Assembly: GCA_009783885.1 (NCBI GenBank)
Contig: WRCN01000003.1
Location: forward strand, 1-64,000
Origin: Bacteroidales bacterium
Lineage (GTDB): Bacteria > Bacteroidota > Bacteroidia > Bacteroidales > P3
DNA: 64,000 nt
Direction: 5' to 3'
Position 1 is the stretch's first letter. Every line of letters begins with the position of its first letter. Position numbers and translations under genes: made by a program. Shown in pieces: positions 40,301 to 47,601 of this stretch. A model generated the notes under the pieces. That model worked only from the letters and a program-made list of their open reading frames with translations. It was not told where the DNA came from and searched no databases.

Positions 40301-40756
40301 GCCGACTAAATAATCTGTAGTTAAAAAATACGCCATTTCATCTGTGAAAACATTCATGTGAAAGGTATATCTTCTTTGTATCGAATTCCAAATCCAACTA
40401 CTTGGCGATTGTCCGTAAAATAAGATATAACTGCCTGCGCCAAATGTTCCGCTACCATTGTCTATCACAAGGATTGCTATTTCTTGCAAATCGAATGTTT
40501 CGCCACTTCGATTGAATAGAGGAAGGGCACCATTTGGCCCTCCAAACAACGCAATTCGCGATGATGGAACAGGATTTTGCAAAACACCTCTACTGAGTAA
40601 ATCTTCGTATCGAATTCTATAAATACCATCGTTTCTAACGTCAATGCGATGCCACAAGCCATCTGATAAAACAGAGGATTGCGCGAATCCATCCTGCAAT
40701 ATGAACAAAATTGTAATCCAAAAAATGATGATATGTTTTATCCTTGAAACGCGCAT
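37301..40756 (-). CDS. porU: T9SS sortase PorU (gingipain-like C25 peptidase)
   Basis: The 1151-residue protein is the outer-membrane-attached sortase that removes C-terminal sorting domains from T9SS cargo. A signal peptide ends at F-A-Q. The peptidase domain has the C25 caspase-like dyad: His652 in Y-Q-G-H-S-G-E and Cys686 in T-A-S-C-S-F. Upstream motifs such as Y-L-L-L-F-G-S-P-S-Y-D-Y and G-I-G-R-F-P-A-R are typical. The C-terminus (about the last 90 residues) is itself a sorting-domain-like module with C-F-P-N-P-M and G-L-Y-L-Y-R-L. It lies downstream of gpmA (38-base gap) and upstream of porV, a common T9SS pairing. Confidence 0.95.
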   Translation of the reverse strand: MRVSRIKHIIIFWITILFILQDGFAQSSVLSDGLWHRIDVRNDGIYRIRYEDLLSRGVLQNPVPSSRIALFGGPNGALPLFNRSGETFDLQEIAILVIDNGSGTFGAGSYILFYGQSPSSWIWNSIQRRYTFHMNVFTDEMAYFLTTDYLVGTRKRLTNKSIEPSPATLTITEFQDHYRYEKDEVNPFKSSQEWYGERLDPARPNLTIDLNLPGLVISKPVNVRTRLVINEPARVEISNPSNPTRTLSRSTAINDWMVELLDEFSWTFTNASPSISFAYTRLSNNPSWAHLDYLELHYRRQLSFIGNAPFQFRFVDSETSEIGEFRISSANSTSRFWDISNPLEPQIIQGTLSGNTFSFTSSLSRRSEFIGFSESSVTSITQFEPIKNQNFHGVDSVEYVIVVHPLFRSEAERLAEFHRNRNLNVLVVTPTEVFNEFSFGRQDPMAIRRMMRHYRNKALAQGSDIVPKYLLLFGSPSYDYRDRTNQTGQVQNFVLNYQFPTGLRESESFSTDDMFGFLADGETGLPSPGNTDRLAIGIGRFPARTLEQARTLVDKTISYVGPKFGDWRNVVANLADDGDNGVFVKIFESTHNSRVYFENDFRKNFREINIDKIYFDAFPQVATPSGARFPAAKEALIRRIERGTLLLNYQGHSGEVRLADEDILNVSDIQNLQNIDQLMVFFTASCSFSRYDNPDLISGGEWSVISPKGGAVVQIGTSRIAWASPNDTLHGLFNHLALMRDNNGNARSLSECMRLAKNASNNLRSLQQFVLLGDPAISLALPQYKVITTHINDNPIENGIDTIRALDYASISGKIVDFNNNFLSDFNGEVSITVFDKPTQVQTLGQKNSTSSHNNPVISYNVQENALFRGRIPVINGEFNVQFMAPKDINYNYGFGKISYYAYSDSADATGVFDSVVIGGFGEFFGDSADPPVVRLFLNDTNFRNGNIATSNPILLAKVSDKYGINYTGAGIGHNISLVINDDFRRQIYLNEFFEELPSGPNGEMRGEIRYPMFNLLPGAYNLKLKVWNVFNISTEASLDFNVVQSDKPIIGQAFCFPNPMIDHTKFYFTHNAPQKIKRVEIDIFDMSGRWMVRLSKNVNPDGFAIDPIEWNTRDANGHKLRQGLYLYRLRIVLEDGRMAEKTEKLVIGGG

Positions 40757-40794
40757 TTTTATGTTTTCTTTATCGACGCAAGTTAAGGTTTTTA

Positions 40795-41541
40795 TTACGT
40801 TGCTTTTCCTTGATTAGCAACAGCTTCCATACGTTTTGCCAAATCCTCCGGATTGCCCAAGAAGTAATCGTTAACCAAGTTCATGTTATCGTCAAATTCG
40901 AAAACATAAGGCATTGCTGTTGGTAAGTTCAATTTTGGAATCTCTTCATCGGAGATGTTTTTGAGATATTTAATAATTCCGCGCAGACTGTTGCCGTGAG
41001 CAGCCACAATCACTTGATCGTATGTTTTTAGCGATGGAACAATGTGGTCGTTCCAGTATGGAACAGCACGATTGACACAATCTTTCAACGATTCTGTCAA
41101 TGGAATTAATTTTGGATCTACATCAGAATATTTCGGATCTTTACGTGTGTTGCGCTCATCATTTTCCGGAATTTCGCTGGGTGCAACATCGTAACTTCTG
41201 CGCCAAATCAAAACTTGTTCTTCGCTGTATTTAGCGGCAGTTTCGGCTTTATTCAAACCTTGCAACATGCCATAGTGTTTTTCATTCAAACGCCATGATT
41301 TTTCAACAGGAATTTGCAACAAATCCATGTCTTCCAAAACAATATTTAATGTTTTGATGGCTCGTTTGAGATAGGACGTAAATGCTATGCCAAAACGAAA
41401 TCCGGCTTCGTTCATTAACCGTGCAGCTTCGTGGGCTTCTTCAACGCCAGCGGGAGTCAAATCCACATCAGTCCAACCTGTAAAACGATTTTCTTTGTTC
41501 CAAGTGCTTTCGCCATGGCGAAGTAAAACAACTTTTTTCAT
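40795..41541 (-). CDS. gpmA: 2,3-bisphosphoglycerate-dependent phosphoglycerate mutase
   Basis: Using the ATG at 41541, the protein is 248 residues, the normal GpmA length, and begins [12 protein letters not shown]. The in-frame upstream start at 41646 would span the promoter and is rejected. The phosphohistidine is H9 in L-R-H-G-E-S. The second active-site histidine is in A-A-H-G-N-S-L-R-G. The F-T-G-W-T-D-V-D-L and E-R-N-T-R motifs are family markers. The enzyme interconverts 3- and 2-phosphoglycerate in glycolysis. It is first in the series leading to porU-porV-ispF. Confidence 0.97.
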   Translation of the reverse strand: MKKVVLLRHGESTWNKENRFTGWTDVDLTPAGVEEAHEAARLMNEAGFRFGIAFTSYLKRAIKTLNIVLEDMDLLQIPVEKSWRLNEKHYGMLQGLNKAETAAKYSEEQVLIWRRSYDVAPSEIPENDERNTRKDPKYSDVDPKLIPLTESLKDCVNRAVPYWNDHIVPSLKTYDQVIVAAHGNSLRGIIKYLKNISDEEIPKLNLPTAMPYVFEFDDNMNLVNDYFLGNPEDLAKRMEAVANQGKAT

Positions 41542-41586
41542 AGTTTTTTCTTTAATTTTATGGTGAATAAATCTAAAATTTCTCAA

Positions 41587-41618
41587 CAAAGATACAAAAA
41601 AAAAATGATATATGCAAG
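41587..41618 (-). promoter_or_regulatory. gpmA promoter
   Basis: The minus strand has TATCTTTG at 41594-41587 and a near-consensus -33 box CTTG at 41618-41615, with 20 bases between. It lies about 45 bases upstream of the gpmA ATG at 41541. Confidence 0.65.
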
Positions 41619-41678
41619 ACGAAAAATGAGAGGTCGTTTCGACCACGCTTAACGACCGACAATAAAAAACAATATTCT

Positions 41679-41984
41679 ATGAAAGGATACATGTACATTT
41701 TAGAATGTGCTACCGGACATTATTACACAGGTAGCACAAACAATTTAGAATGCAGATTAGCAGAACATCAAAACTGCGAAGGTGCTAACTTTACAAAAAA
41801 ACATTTACCTGTAAAATTGGTGTATTTTGAGGAGTTTCAAAGAATAGATCATGCTTTTTATCGAGAAAAACAAGTGCAAGGTTGGAGTAGAAAGAAAAAA
41901 GAAGCGTTGATAAACGGAACACTTGAAAAATTACACAAATTATCTGAATGTGTGAATGAGAGCCACTGTAAAAATGTTCCTTAA
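41679..41984 (+). CDS. Small GIY-YIG nuclease domain protein
   Basis: The 101-residue protein consists almost only of a GIY-YIG domain. The first strand reads Y-M-Y-I-L-E-C, the second Y-Y-T-G-S-T-N-N-L, then the catalytic-helix arginine in C-R-L-A-E-H. The expected acidic residue lies downstream near Y-R-E-K-Q-V-Q-G-W. The conserved E/K-rich tail K-K-K-E-A-L-I-N-G follows. This is the UvrC/homing-endonuclease nuclease fold in its UPF0213-like stand-alone form. The cellular role is unknown. The gene stands alone on the plus strand between the gpmA promoter and tRNA-Phe. A hairpin begins 2 bases after its stop and a palindromic repeat lies beyond. Confidence 0.88.
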   Translation: MKGYMYILECATGHYYTGSTNNLECRLAEHQNCEGANFTKKHLPVKLVYFEEFQRIDHAFYREKQVQGWSRKKKEALINGTLEKLHKLSECVNESHCKNVP

Positions 41985-41986
41985 GC

Positions 41987-42032
41987 AAAGCCACACAATT
42001 GTTTCGAGTCCGCCCAACATCCATGTGGCTTT
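41987..42032 (+). repeat. Inverted repeat directly after the GIY-YIG gene
   Basis: AAAGCCACA (41987-41995) and TGTGGCTTT (42024-42032) form a perfect 9-bp stem with a 28-base loop, starting 2 bases after the stop codon. It could be a terminator without a T run or part of a mobile cassette. Confidence 0.6.
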
Positions 42033-42067
42033 CAATAGGTGTGCTCCTTTGTTTTCTGAGTGGAGCA

Positions 42068-42123
42068 GTTCCCGTTTCCTGAGCGGAGTCGAAGGGAACT
42101 ATGGCTTCGACTTCGCTCAGCCA
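42068..42123. repeat. Palindromic repeat, CTGAGCGGAGTCGAAG family
   Basis: CTGAGCGGAGTCGAAG (42079-42094) and CTTCGACTTCGCTCAG (42105-42120) are an inverted pair matching at 15 of 16 positions. A local stem GTTCCC/GGGAAC (42068-42073, 42094-42099) surrounds the first arm. The same unit occurs inside a coding region at 51124-51200. Confidence 0.8.
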
Positions 42124-42131
42124 CCAGCAAT

Positions 42132-42154
42132 AAGAAAACCTGCAAAATGCAGGT
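42132..42154 (-). terminator. Terminator of tRNA-Phe
   Basis: On the minus strand ACCTGCA and TGCAGGT form a perfect 7-bp stem (42154-42148 and 42144-42138) with a 3-base loop, followed by TTTCTT. It starts 11 bases after the tRNA CCA end. Confidence 0.8.
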
Positions 42155-42164
42155 CTTCTTCGAA

Positions 42165-42240
42165 TGGTGGCATCGGTCGGAATCGAACCAACGACACAAG
42201 GATTTTCAGTCCTCCGCTCTACCAACTGAGCTACGACGCC
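42165..42240 (-). tRNA. tRNA-Phe(GAA)
   Basis: Reading leftwards from 42240, acceptor arms are GGCGTCG and CGATGCC (42175-42169). The D-arm is GCTCAGTTGGTAGAGC and the T-arm contains GGTTCGATTCC. Anticodon stem GAGGA/TCCTT encloses the loop CTGAAAA, with GAA at 42207-42205. The discriminator is A (42168), and CCA is encoded at 42167-42165, unlike tRNA-Asp in this window. Confidence 0.96.
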
Positions 42241-42255
42241 ATCCGTTTTGGGGTG

Positions 42256-42287
42256 CAAAGTTACAAAAAAAAAATGAAATGACCAAA
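42256..42287 (-). promoter_or_regulatory. tRNA-Phe promoter
   Basis: The minus strand has TTTG at 42287-42284, 20 bases, then TAACTTTG at 42263-42256, both consensus. The -7 box ends 15 bases before the tRNA 5' end. Confidence 0.8.
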
Positions 42288-42295
42288 TTTTTTTG

Positions 42296-42303
42296 TATCT
42301 TTG
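42296..42303 (+). promoter_or_regulatory. coaX promoter -7 element
   Basis: TATCTTTG at 42296-42303 lies 11 bases before the coaX ATG. The best -33 candidate is AATG at 42273-42276, a poor match. The arrangement mirrors the hldD/tRNA-Asp divergent promoter pair. Confidence 0.6.
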
Positions 42304-42314
42304 CATAACTTTTT

Positions 42315-43052
42315 ATGACAACATTAACCATTGATATTGGAAATACGTTAACCAAATTCGCTGTTTTTCAAAATGATGAAATGTCGAATTTTCAAAGCGT
42401 TGAATGTTTTGAAACGACTCATATTCGTACAATTTTGGAACAATTTTGTTTGGACGGATACATCGTATCGTCGGTTGCAAAAACACCCGATTTTATACAC
42501 GAACTGCTAAAGGGCGTGAAACACGTGAATTTTGATCATCAAACGCCCATTCCAATCATCAATAGGTACGAAACACCGGAAACTTTGGGATTAGACCGCT
42601 TAGCGCTGGCTGTTGCTGCTACAAAACTGGCTCCGCAAACTGATGCCTTAGTGATTTCCGCCGGAACGTGCATCACGTACGATTTTATAACATCGAAAGG
42701 TGAATACATGGGTGGCGCAATTTCTCCGGGCTTGCGAATGCGTGCACGCGCTTTGCATGAATACACGGAACGCCTGCCATTGGTAGATTTGCCAATTGAT
42801 GTTGACTATTGCGGTACAAATTCGACCTCCGCCATTCAATCCGGATTATTAAAAGGTACACAAGATGAAATAAAGGCTAAAATTTTGTTTTTTAAAGAAA
42901 AAAGTCCAACTGGAAAAGTTTTTTTTACAGGTGGCGATCAAAAATATTTGGTCAATTCAACAAAAAATCGTATCTTTGCAACTTATAACATTTCAAACAT
43001 GGTATTAATCGGACTTAATGAAATTCTACAACATAATATTAAACAATCCTAA
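42315..43052 (+). CDS. coaX: Type III pantothenate kinase
   Basis: The 245-residue enzyme phosphorylates pantothenate as the first step of coenzyme A synthesis. It is of the CoaX type in the ASKHA fold, which needs a monovalent cation. Motifs are the N-terminal phosphate loop D-I-G-N-T-L-T-K, N-R-Y-E-T-P-E-T-L-G-L-D-R-L-A in the substrate region, V-I-S-A-G-T-C-I-T-Y-D with the catalytic Asp, G-G-A-I-S-P-G-L-R-M-R, and F-F-T-G-G-D. Its last 35 bases overlap the next gene, and it contains that gene's promoter near its 3' end. Confidence 0.95.
   Translation: MTTLTIDIGNTLTKFAVFQNDEMSNFQSVECFETTHIRTILEQFCLDGYIVSSVAKTPDFIHELLKGVKHVNFDHQTPIPIINRYETPETLGLDRLALAVAATKLAPQTDALVISAGTCITYDFITSKGEYMGGAISPGLRMRARALHEYTERLPLVDLPIDVDYCGTNSTSAIQSGLLKGTQDEIKAKILFFKEKSPTGKVFFTGGDQKYLVNSTKNRIFATYNISNMVLIGLNEILQHNIKQS
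42947..42978 (+). promoter_or_regulatory. Promoter inside the 3' end of coaX, driving the outer-membrane protein gene
   Basis: TTTG at 42947-42950, exactly 20 bases, then TATCTTTG at 42971-42978, a full consensus match within the coaX coding region. It ends 39 bases before the ATG at 43018. Confidence 0.7.
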
Positions 43053-44328
43053 ACAGCTACTTTCTTTCCTGTTTTTTGCCTTTTTTGCAATAAATTCTCA
43101 AGCTCAGAATCTATCTAACTCACCATATTCTCGCATTGGAATCGGAGATTTACAAACGATTCAAACGCCAAGGAATGTGGCTATGGGCGGGTTGTCTGTC
43201 GGGTTAACCGGGACATCAAATTTATCCGTAAAAAATCCGGCTTCCTATCTGAATTTAGATTCGTTATGGGTTACGTTTGAAGTGAGTTTGCAAGCAACTT
43301 ATTCTAGATTACACGAAAAACAGCCAAATTCGGAACTTGTATCGGCAAACACGAACAGTGTGTCGTTAGGACAAATTTCACTTGCATTCCCAATCACACC
43401 TTGGCTGAAATCCAGTTTTGGATTAACACCAACCTCCAACATGAGTTACCATGTCGTTCGTGAAATTCCTGATATGGATTCCATTCCACGAATAGGTAAG
43501 TATGAACTTCATCACTACGGAGAAGGGGGATTTAGCCAAGTGTTTCTCGGATTTGCAGTAGGAACAAGCCGTATATCCGTTGGCGCTAACGCTAATTATC
43601 AGTTTGGATCATTTACTCGTACTGCGGAATTAGCATTTAAAGACACTGTTTTAATAGCACCATCAGGAACTCGTCAAAACAATTATATCGAAGCAGGAGG
43701 ATTTTCTTGGGATTTAGGACTTCAATACAGACATCCGCTGCCTAATGGTTATCAACTTGGTTTTGGCTTCACTTACACGCCGAAATCTAATCTGAATGCA
43801 TCAAGAAATCTACAGAAATTATCAATAGGCCTTTATTCCGTAGATACCATCTCTGCCGGTGATACTGAAAAGGGAACCTTGCGAATGCCTGATAGATATG
43901 CGTTGGGATTATCGTTTGAAAAACTAAATCGCTGGGTTGTTGCAGTGGAATATTCAGCGGTGAATTTCAAGAATTATCGAGAATTTTCGCAAAGCGATGC
44001 AAACTTATCGAAGGCTCACACGTTTCGTGCAGGCATGGAGCTAAAAGGCAGACGGTTGGATAATGATTTTTTGAATCGTTTAAGTTACCGATTGGGTTAC
44101 AATTATGGCACGAATTATATTATTTTTGACGATAGGGAAATCAAGCAATTCGGAGTTAGTTTCGGTGTTGGAGTACCTATTCGTAGGAGCTTAACAAGAG
44201 TCGATTTTGCTGTGGAAATCGGGCGAAAAGGACGTGTTGATGCCGGACAAATTCAAGAGAATTACGGACGCATTGTAATAGGTCTATCCGCATTTGATCG
44301 CTGGTTTATACGTGGAAAATTCGATTAA
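43018..44328 (+). CDS. Outer-membrane beta-barrel protein (FadL/PorV-like), function unknown
   Basis: The 436-residue protein has a signal peptide ending near I-N-S-Q-A-Q, then N-L-S-N-S-P-Y-S-R-I-G-I-G-D and R-N-V-A-M-G-G-L-S-V-G-L. That pattern is typical of Bacteroidota FadL-like barrels. Alternating hydrophobic strands run to a C-terminal R-W-F-I-R-G-K-F-D. It overlaps coaX by 35 bases but has an internal promoter. The order coaX-barrel-TPR-LptC-CNNM is recurrent in Bacteroidota as I remember it, suggesting an outer-membrane assembly role. No specific substrate can be named. Confidence 0.85.
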   Translation: MKFYNIILNNPKQLLSFLFFAFFAINSQAQNLSNSPYSRIGIGDLQTIQTPRNVAMGGLSVGLTGTSNLSVKNPASYLNLDSLWVTFEVSLQATYSRLHEKQPNSELVSANTNSVSLGQISLAFPITPWLKSSFGLTPTSNMSYHVVREIPDMDSIPRIGKYELHHYGEGGFSQVFLGFAVGTSRISVGANANYQFGSFTRTAELAFKDTVLIAPSGTRQNNYIEAGGFSWDLGLQYRHPLPNGYQLGFGFTYTPKSNLNASRNLQKLSIGLYSVDTISAGDTEKGTLRMPDRYALGLSFEKLNRWVVAVEYSAVNFKNYREFSQSDANLSKAHTFRAGMELKGRRLDNDFLNRLSYRLGYNYGTNYIIFDDREIKQFGVSFGVGVPIRRSLTRVDFAVEIGRKGRVDAGQIQENYGRIVIGLSAFDRWFIRGKFD

Positions 44329-44382
44329 ACATTAAACTATTCAAATTAATAAACGTCAAATAATAGAACTTATAACTTTTTT

Positions 44383-45690
44383 ATGATGAAAACATTTAAA
44401 CCGATTATTGTATTGATTTTTGCTTTAAGTTGCATGAACGCTTCTGCCCAAAGATTTGGTAGAACCGAACAAGATAGCATTGAATGCATCAAGAACTTGT
44501 CTCTTTCTCAAGGATTTTTTAATCAGCGCGATTTCATTAGCGCTTATGAACCTTGGTTGGAGGTTTACAGAATTTGCCCGTGCAACCATGTTAATAATTT
44601 TGTTCGCGGATCTACGATTTTAAAAACAAAAATTGCTCAAGAAAGAGACCGAGAAAAACGCCAGGAATTGATAGATTTATTGCTTGAAACATGGGTTACA
44701 CGCACCAGGTGTTTTGGAAACGAGGGCTTCAATTTAAGCCGTAAAGCCATAGATATGGTGGCTTTTCAACCGGATAGAATAAAAGAAGCTTATGAATTGA
44801 TGAAAAGAGCTATGGAACTGGGTGTTGGCAGTGATCATATTGCACCGTTTTTTTACTTTGAGTATGCAATGATAAACGAAAGAGCAGGAAATATTGACAA
44901 AGAAGAGGTATTTGATGTTTACGATATAGCCAGTGCCTATTTGGAAAGAATACTTAAAGCTCAACCCGGAGATACGCAAATCATGAATGCACTTGCTAAC
45001 TTGGATATTGCGTTTGAGCCTTATGCAACGTGCGATGAAATCATTCCGATTTTTGAAAGAAAATGGGATCAAAACAAAGACGACATTGAATTTTTGCAAA
45101 AAATAACTCGAGTTTTAGACCATAAAGATTGTAACGATAGTGAACTTTTTTTCAAAGCTACGGAGGCTTTACACACATTGAAGCCCGATCCAAAGACGGC
45201 TTATTTAATGGCAAAAATGCTTGAAGGCAAAAGAATGTTTCGCGAGGTTATTGAGTATTTAAGAGATAATGCTGCCCAGTTGGATAATGATCGCGATCGC
45301 GTGAGAGCCTATCTGTTGTTGGCAAAAGCGTATGTGAGTGAGCATCGATATCGGGAAGGCCGTGGAGCTGCACAAGAAGCCTTGAAAATTAATCCGAATG
45401 AAGGTTTGGCCTATATTTTCATTGCTATGGCGTATGCTCAGAGTGCAAAAGAATGTGGCGATGAGCCGCAAGTATCGCAAAGAGCAGCATATTGGGCTGC
45501 TGTTGATAAATTGAGGATGGCTAAACAAGTTGATCCGAACAGAACTAGACAAATAGATGAATTGATTACCATGTATTCACGACATTTTCCGTCAGGCGAT
45601 GATTTGTTTTTTCAAGGTATTGCAGAAGGCAGTACATATCGCGTAGGTTGCTGGATTCAAGAAAATACAATTGTTCGCAAACGTCCGTAA
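44383..45690 (+). CDS. Tetratricopeptide-repeat periplasmic protein
   Basis: The 435-residue protein has an N-terminal signal peptide (M-M-K-T-F-K-P-I-I-V-L-I-F-A-L-S-C-M-N-A-S-A-Q). An S-C in the hydrophobic part leaves open a lipoprotein anchor, but A-S-A-Q looks like a normal cleavage site. The C-terminal half holds TPR helices, for example A-Y-L-L-L-A-K-A-Y-V-S-E-H-R-Y-R-E-G-R-G-A-A-Q-E-A followed by L-K-I-N-P-N-E-G-L-A-Y. It should be a protein-protein scaffold in the periplasm. It lies 54 bases after the barrel gene and 13 bases before lptC, pointing to an envelope role. Confidence 0.85.
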   Translation: MMKTFKPIIVLIFALSCMNASAQRFGRTEQDSIECIKNLSLSQGFFNQRDFISAYEPWLEVYRICPCNHVNNFVRGSTILKTKIAQERDREKRQELIDLLLETWVTRTRCFGNEGFNLSRKAIDMVAFQPDRIKEAYELMKRAMELGVGSDHIAPFFYFEYAMINERAGNIDKEEVFDVYDIASAYLERILKAQPGDTQIMNALANLDIAFEPYATCDEIIPIFERKWDQNKDDIEFLQKITRVLDHKDCNDSELFFKATEALHTLKPDPKTAYLMAKMLEGKRMFREVIEYLRDNAAQLDNDRDRVRAYLLLAKAYVSEHRYREGRGAAQEALKINPNEGLAYIFIAMAYAQSAKECGDEPQVSQRAAYWAAVDKLRMAKQVDPNRTRQIDELITMYSRHFPSGDDLFFQGIAEGSTYRVGCWIQENTIVRKRP

Positions 45691-45703
45691 TAATCCTCTG
45701 TAT

Positions 45704-46249
45704 ATGATGTTTAATCAATTTCGCATTTGGCTGTATGTTGCATTCGTTGCTGTGTTGGCGGTAAGTTGTCGCCAACAACATTCGTCGTTAGTTTTGGATG
45801 AAAATGCTCCGGATCAAACCATGAAAAATGCAACGATCATGTATACGGATTCGGGACGATTGAAGATGATTACATTTGGACAGGAAATTTTAAATTTTGA
45901 TGATGAAGACGAGACTCAAGAATTTCCAAAAGGCGTCAAAGCCACATTTTATGACGTAGAAAGCGGAAAAATAACATCTATCATTACTGCCGATGAATCC
46001 ACCAATTGGCAAAAGAAAAAATTGATGCGTCTGCGGAAAAATGTGGTCATTAACGACCTTCGAGAAGGTAAAATAACCTATACCGAGGAGTTTTTTTGGG
46101 ATCAAGACAAGGGTAGACTTTTTTCAACTGTACCTGTTTTGCAAATTGACAAATATGGTTCTAAATACCGTGGGACAGGCTTTGAAGCAAACGAAGATAT
46201 GACTGATTTTAAAATTACTAAGCCGGATTTCACTATTGTGATGGACTAA
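45704..46249 (+). CDS. lptC: LPS export periplasmic protein LptC
   Basis: The ATG at 45704 gives 181 residues beginning M-M-F-N-Q-F-R-I-W-L-Y. An in-frame TTG at 45671 would overlap the TPR gene and put polar sequence before the membrane segment. The N-terminal helix ends A-V-S-C, a lipobox, so the Bacteroidota form is probably lipid-anchored. The remainder is the OstA/LptA-like beta-jellyroll. Family strands are M-Y-T-D-S-G-R-L-K, G-V-K-A-T-F-Y-D, I-T-A-D-E-S and L-R-K-N-V-V-I-N. LptC passes lipopolysaccharide from the inner-membrane transporter to LptA. The CNNM gene starts immediately after its stop. Confidence 0.88.
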   Translation: MMFNQFRIWLYVAFVAVLAVSCRQQHSSLVLDENAPDQTMKNATIMYTDSGRLKMITFGQEILNFDDEDETQEFPKGVKATFYDVESGKITSIITADESTNWQKKKLMRLRKNVVINDLREGKITYTEEFFWDQDKGRLFSTVPVLQIDKYGSKYRGTGFEANEDMTDFKITKPDFTIVMD

Positions 46250-47521
46250 ATGAATACGCTATTGATTATTGGTATTGTTTTAGTGTTTTCGGCCTTTTTT
46301 TCAGGTATCGAAATAGCATTCGTAAGTGCAAATAAGTTAAAAATAGAGGTTGATAAATCGAACCATGTGTTTTCGGCACGCTTATTGTCGCGCTTCGCAA
46401 AGATGCCTTCGAAGTTTATTATATTTGTACTTCTCGGGAACAATATCACGTTGGTTATTTATGGAATATTTGCTGCGAAACTTTTAGATCCGTGGATTGA
46501 TACTTGGCTTCCTGAAGCATTAAATATGCCGTCGGTTCAACTCATCATTCAAACCACCATTGCAACATTGGTGGTTTTGATATTTGCTGAATTTCTTCCA
46601 AAAACGCTGTTTCGCATCAACTCGAATAAAGTTTTGTCGGCATTTTACATTCCAATTACGCTGATCTATGTGTTACTTTATCCGGTTGTATATTTGTTTA
46701 TGGGTTTGAGCAATATGCTTCTCAGACGTTTTTTAAAACAGAAAACAGAAGTAAAAAAGATTACGTTTTCGGCAATTGATGTTGATTATTATATACAAGA
46801 ATTTAGTAATGTGCCGAAAGAGGAAAACGAAATTCGTCAAGAGATTCAATTGGTGCAGAATGTGATGGATTTGCAACATGCGAAAGTGCGCGAATGTATG
46901 GTTCCACGCAAGGAAATTGTGGCTGTTGACGTGAATTCTTCGCTCTCCGAATTACAACAAAAATTCACGGAAACGGGGTTCTCGAAAATATTGATCTACA
47001 AAAATTCGATCGATGATATTATCGGTTATATTCACGCGTTTGATTTGTTCAAAAATCCAAAAACTATTCGCGATATTTTGCGAAAAATTGAAGTCGTTCC
47101 AGAATCCATGCTCGGCAGCAAATTGATGAAGGAGATGATTGATAAAAAGCGTAGTATTACGGTGGTTGTGGATGAATTTGGAGGAACGTCTGGCGTGATT
47201 ACATTAGAAGATTTGATGGAAGAAATTTTTGGTGAAATCGAGGATGAATTTGATGTGCGTGATTCGGTAGAACGGAAGATTGATGATAAGCATTATGTAT
47301 TCTCGGCACGTTCGGAAATAGATCATTTGAACCAAGAGTTCGACTTGAATTTGCCCGAATCCGACGAGTATGAAACCTTGGCCGGGTTGATTATGAACTA
47401 TCACGAAGACATTCCGCAAACCGGCGAAGAAATTCACATTAACGACAAGTTTGTCTTCCGCATTCTGCAAGCCACCGACGCAAAAATAGAAAAAGTGATG
47501 TTAACGATTATTGAAGATTAA
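46250..47521 (+). CDS. CNNM/CorC-type membrane protein with CBS domains (hemolysin family, GldE-like)
   Basis: The 423-residue protein has an N-terminal DUF21/CNNM transmembrane domain of about 180 residues, with F-F-S-G-I-E-I-A-F-V-S-A-N and F-A-E-F-L-P-K-T-L characteristic. A CBS pair follows (C-M-V-P-R-K-E-I-V-A-V-D; F-S-K-I-L-I-Y; G-Y-I-H-A-F-D-L), then the acidic V-V-D-E-F-G-G-T-S-G-V-I-T-L-E-D and a C-terminal CorC/HlyC domain. Such proteins are linked to magnesium/cobalt efflux; the gliding protein GldE is a relative. It begins directly after the lptC stop and ends this operon. Confidence 0.93.
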   Translation: MNTLLIIGIVLVFSAFFSGIEIAFVSANKLKIEVDKSNHVFSARLLSRFAKMPSKFIIFVLLGNNITLVIYGIFAAKLLDPWIDTWLPEALNMPSVQLIIQTTIATLVVLIFAEFLPKTLFRINSNKVLSAFYIPITLIYVLLYPVVYLFMGLSNMLLRRFLKQKTEVKKITFSAIDVDYYIQEFSNVPKEENEIRQEIQLVQNVMDLQHAKVRECMVPRKEIVAVDVNSSLSELQQKFTETGFSKILIYKNSIDDIIGYIHAFDLFKNPKTIRDILRKIEVVPESMLGSKLMKEMIDKKRSITVVVDEFGGTSGVITLEDLMEEIFGEIEDEFDVRDSVERKIDDKHYVFSARSEIDHLNQEFDLNLPESDEYETLAGLIMNYHEDIPQTGEEIHINDKFVFRILQATDAKIEKVMLTIIED

Positions 47522-47566
47522 ACGAACAAAAGTGAAATCGGACTTTTTATTTTCAATTTTTTTTCG

Positions 47567-47574
47567 TATCTTTG
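47567..47574 (+). promoter_or_regulatory. V-ATPase operon promoter -7 element
   Basis: TATCTTTG at 47567-47574, about 27 bases before the subunit E ATG. The -33 position (about 47543-47546) reads CTTT, a partial match. Confidence 0.6.
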
Positions 47575-47601
47575 CTTCCCGAAAAATAGATTTTTTTTAA
47601 T

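Noticed and set aside
41791..42306. 171-codon minus-strand frame running through tRNA-Phe and the GIY-YIG gene
   Set aside because: Part of its translation, containing V-A-Q-L-V-E-R-R-T-E-N-P, is simply the tRNA-Phe gene read as protein; the rest is antisense to the nuclease gene.
41956..42308. Plus-strand frames of 108 and 82 codons overlapping tRNA-Phe
   Set aside because: They are antisense reads of the tRNA and of the palindromic repeat, not conserved protein sequence.
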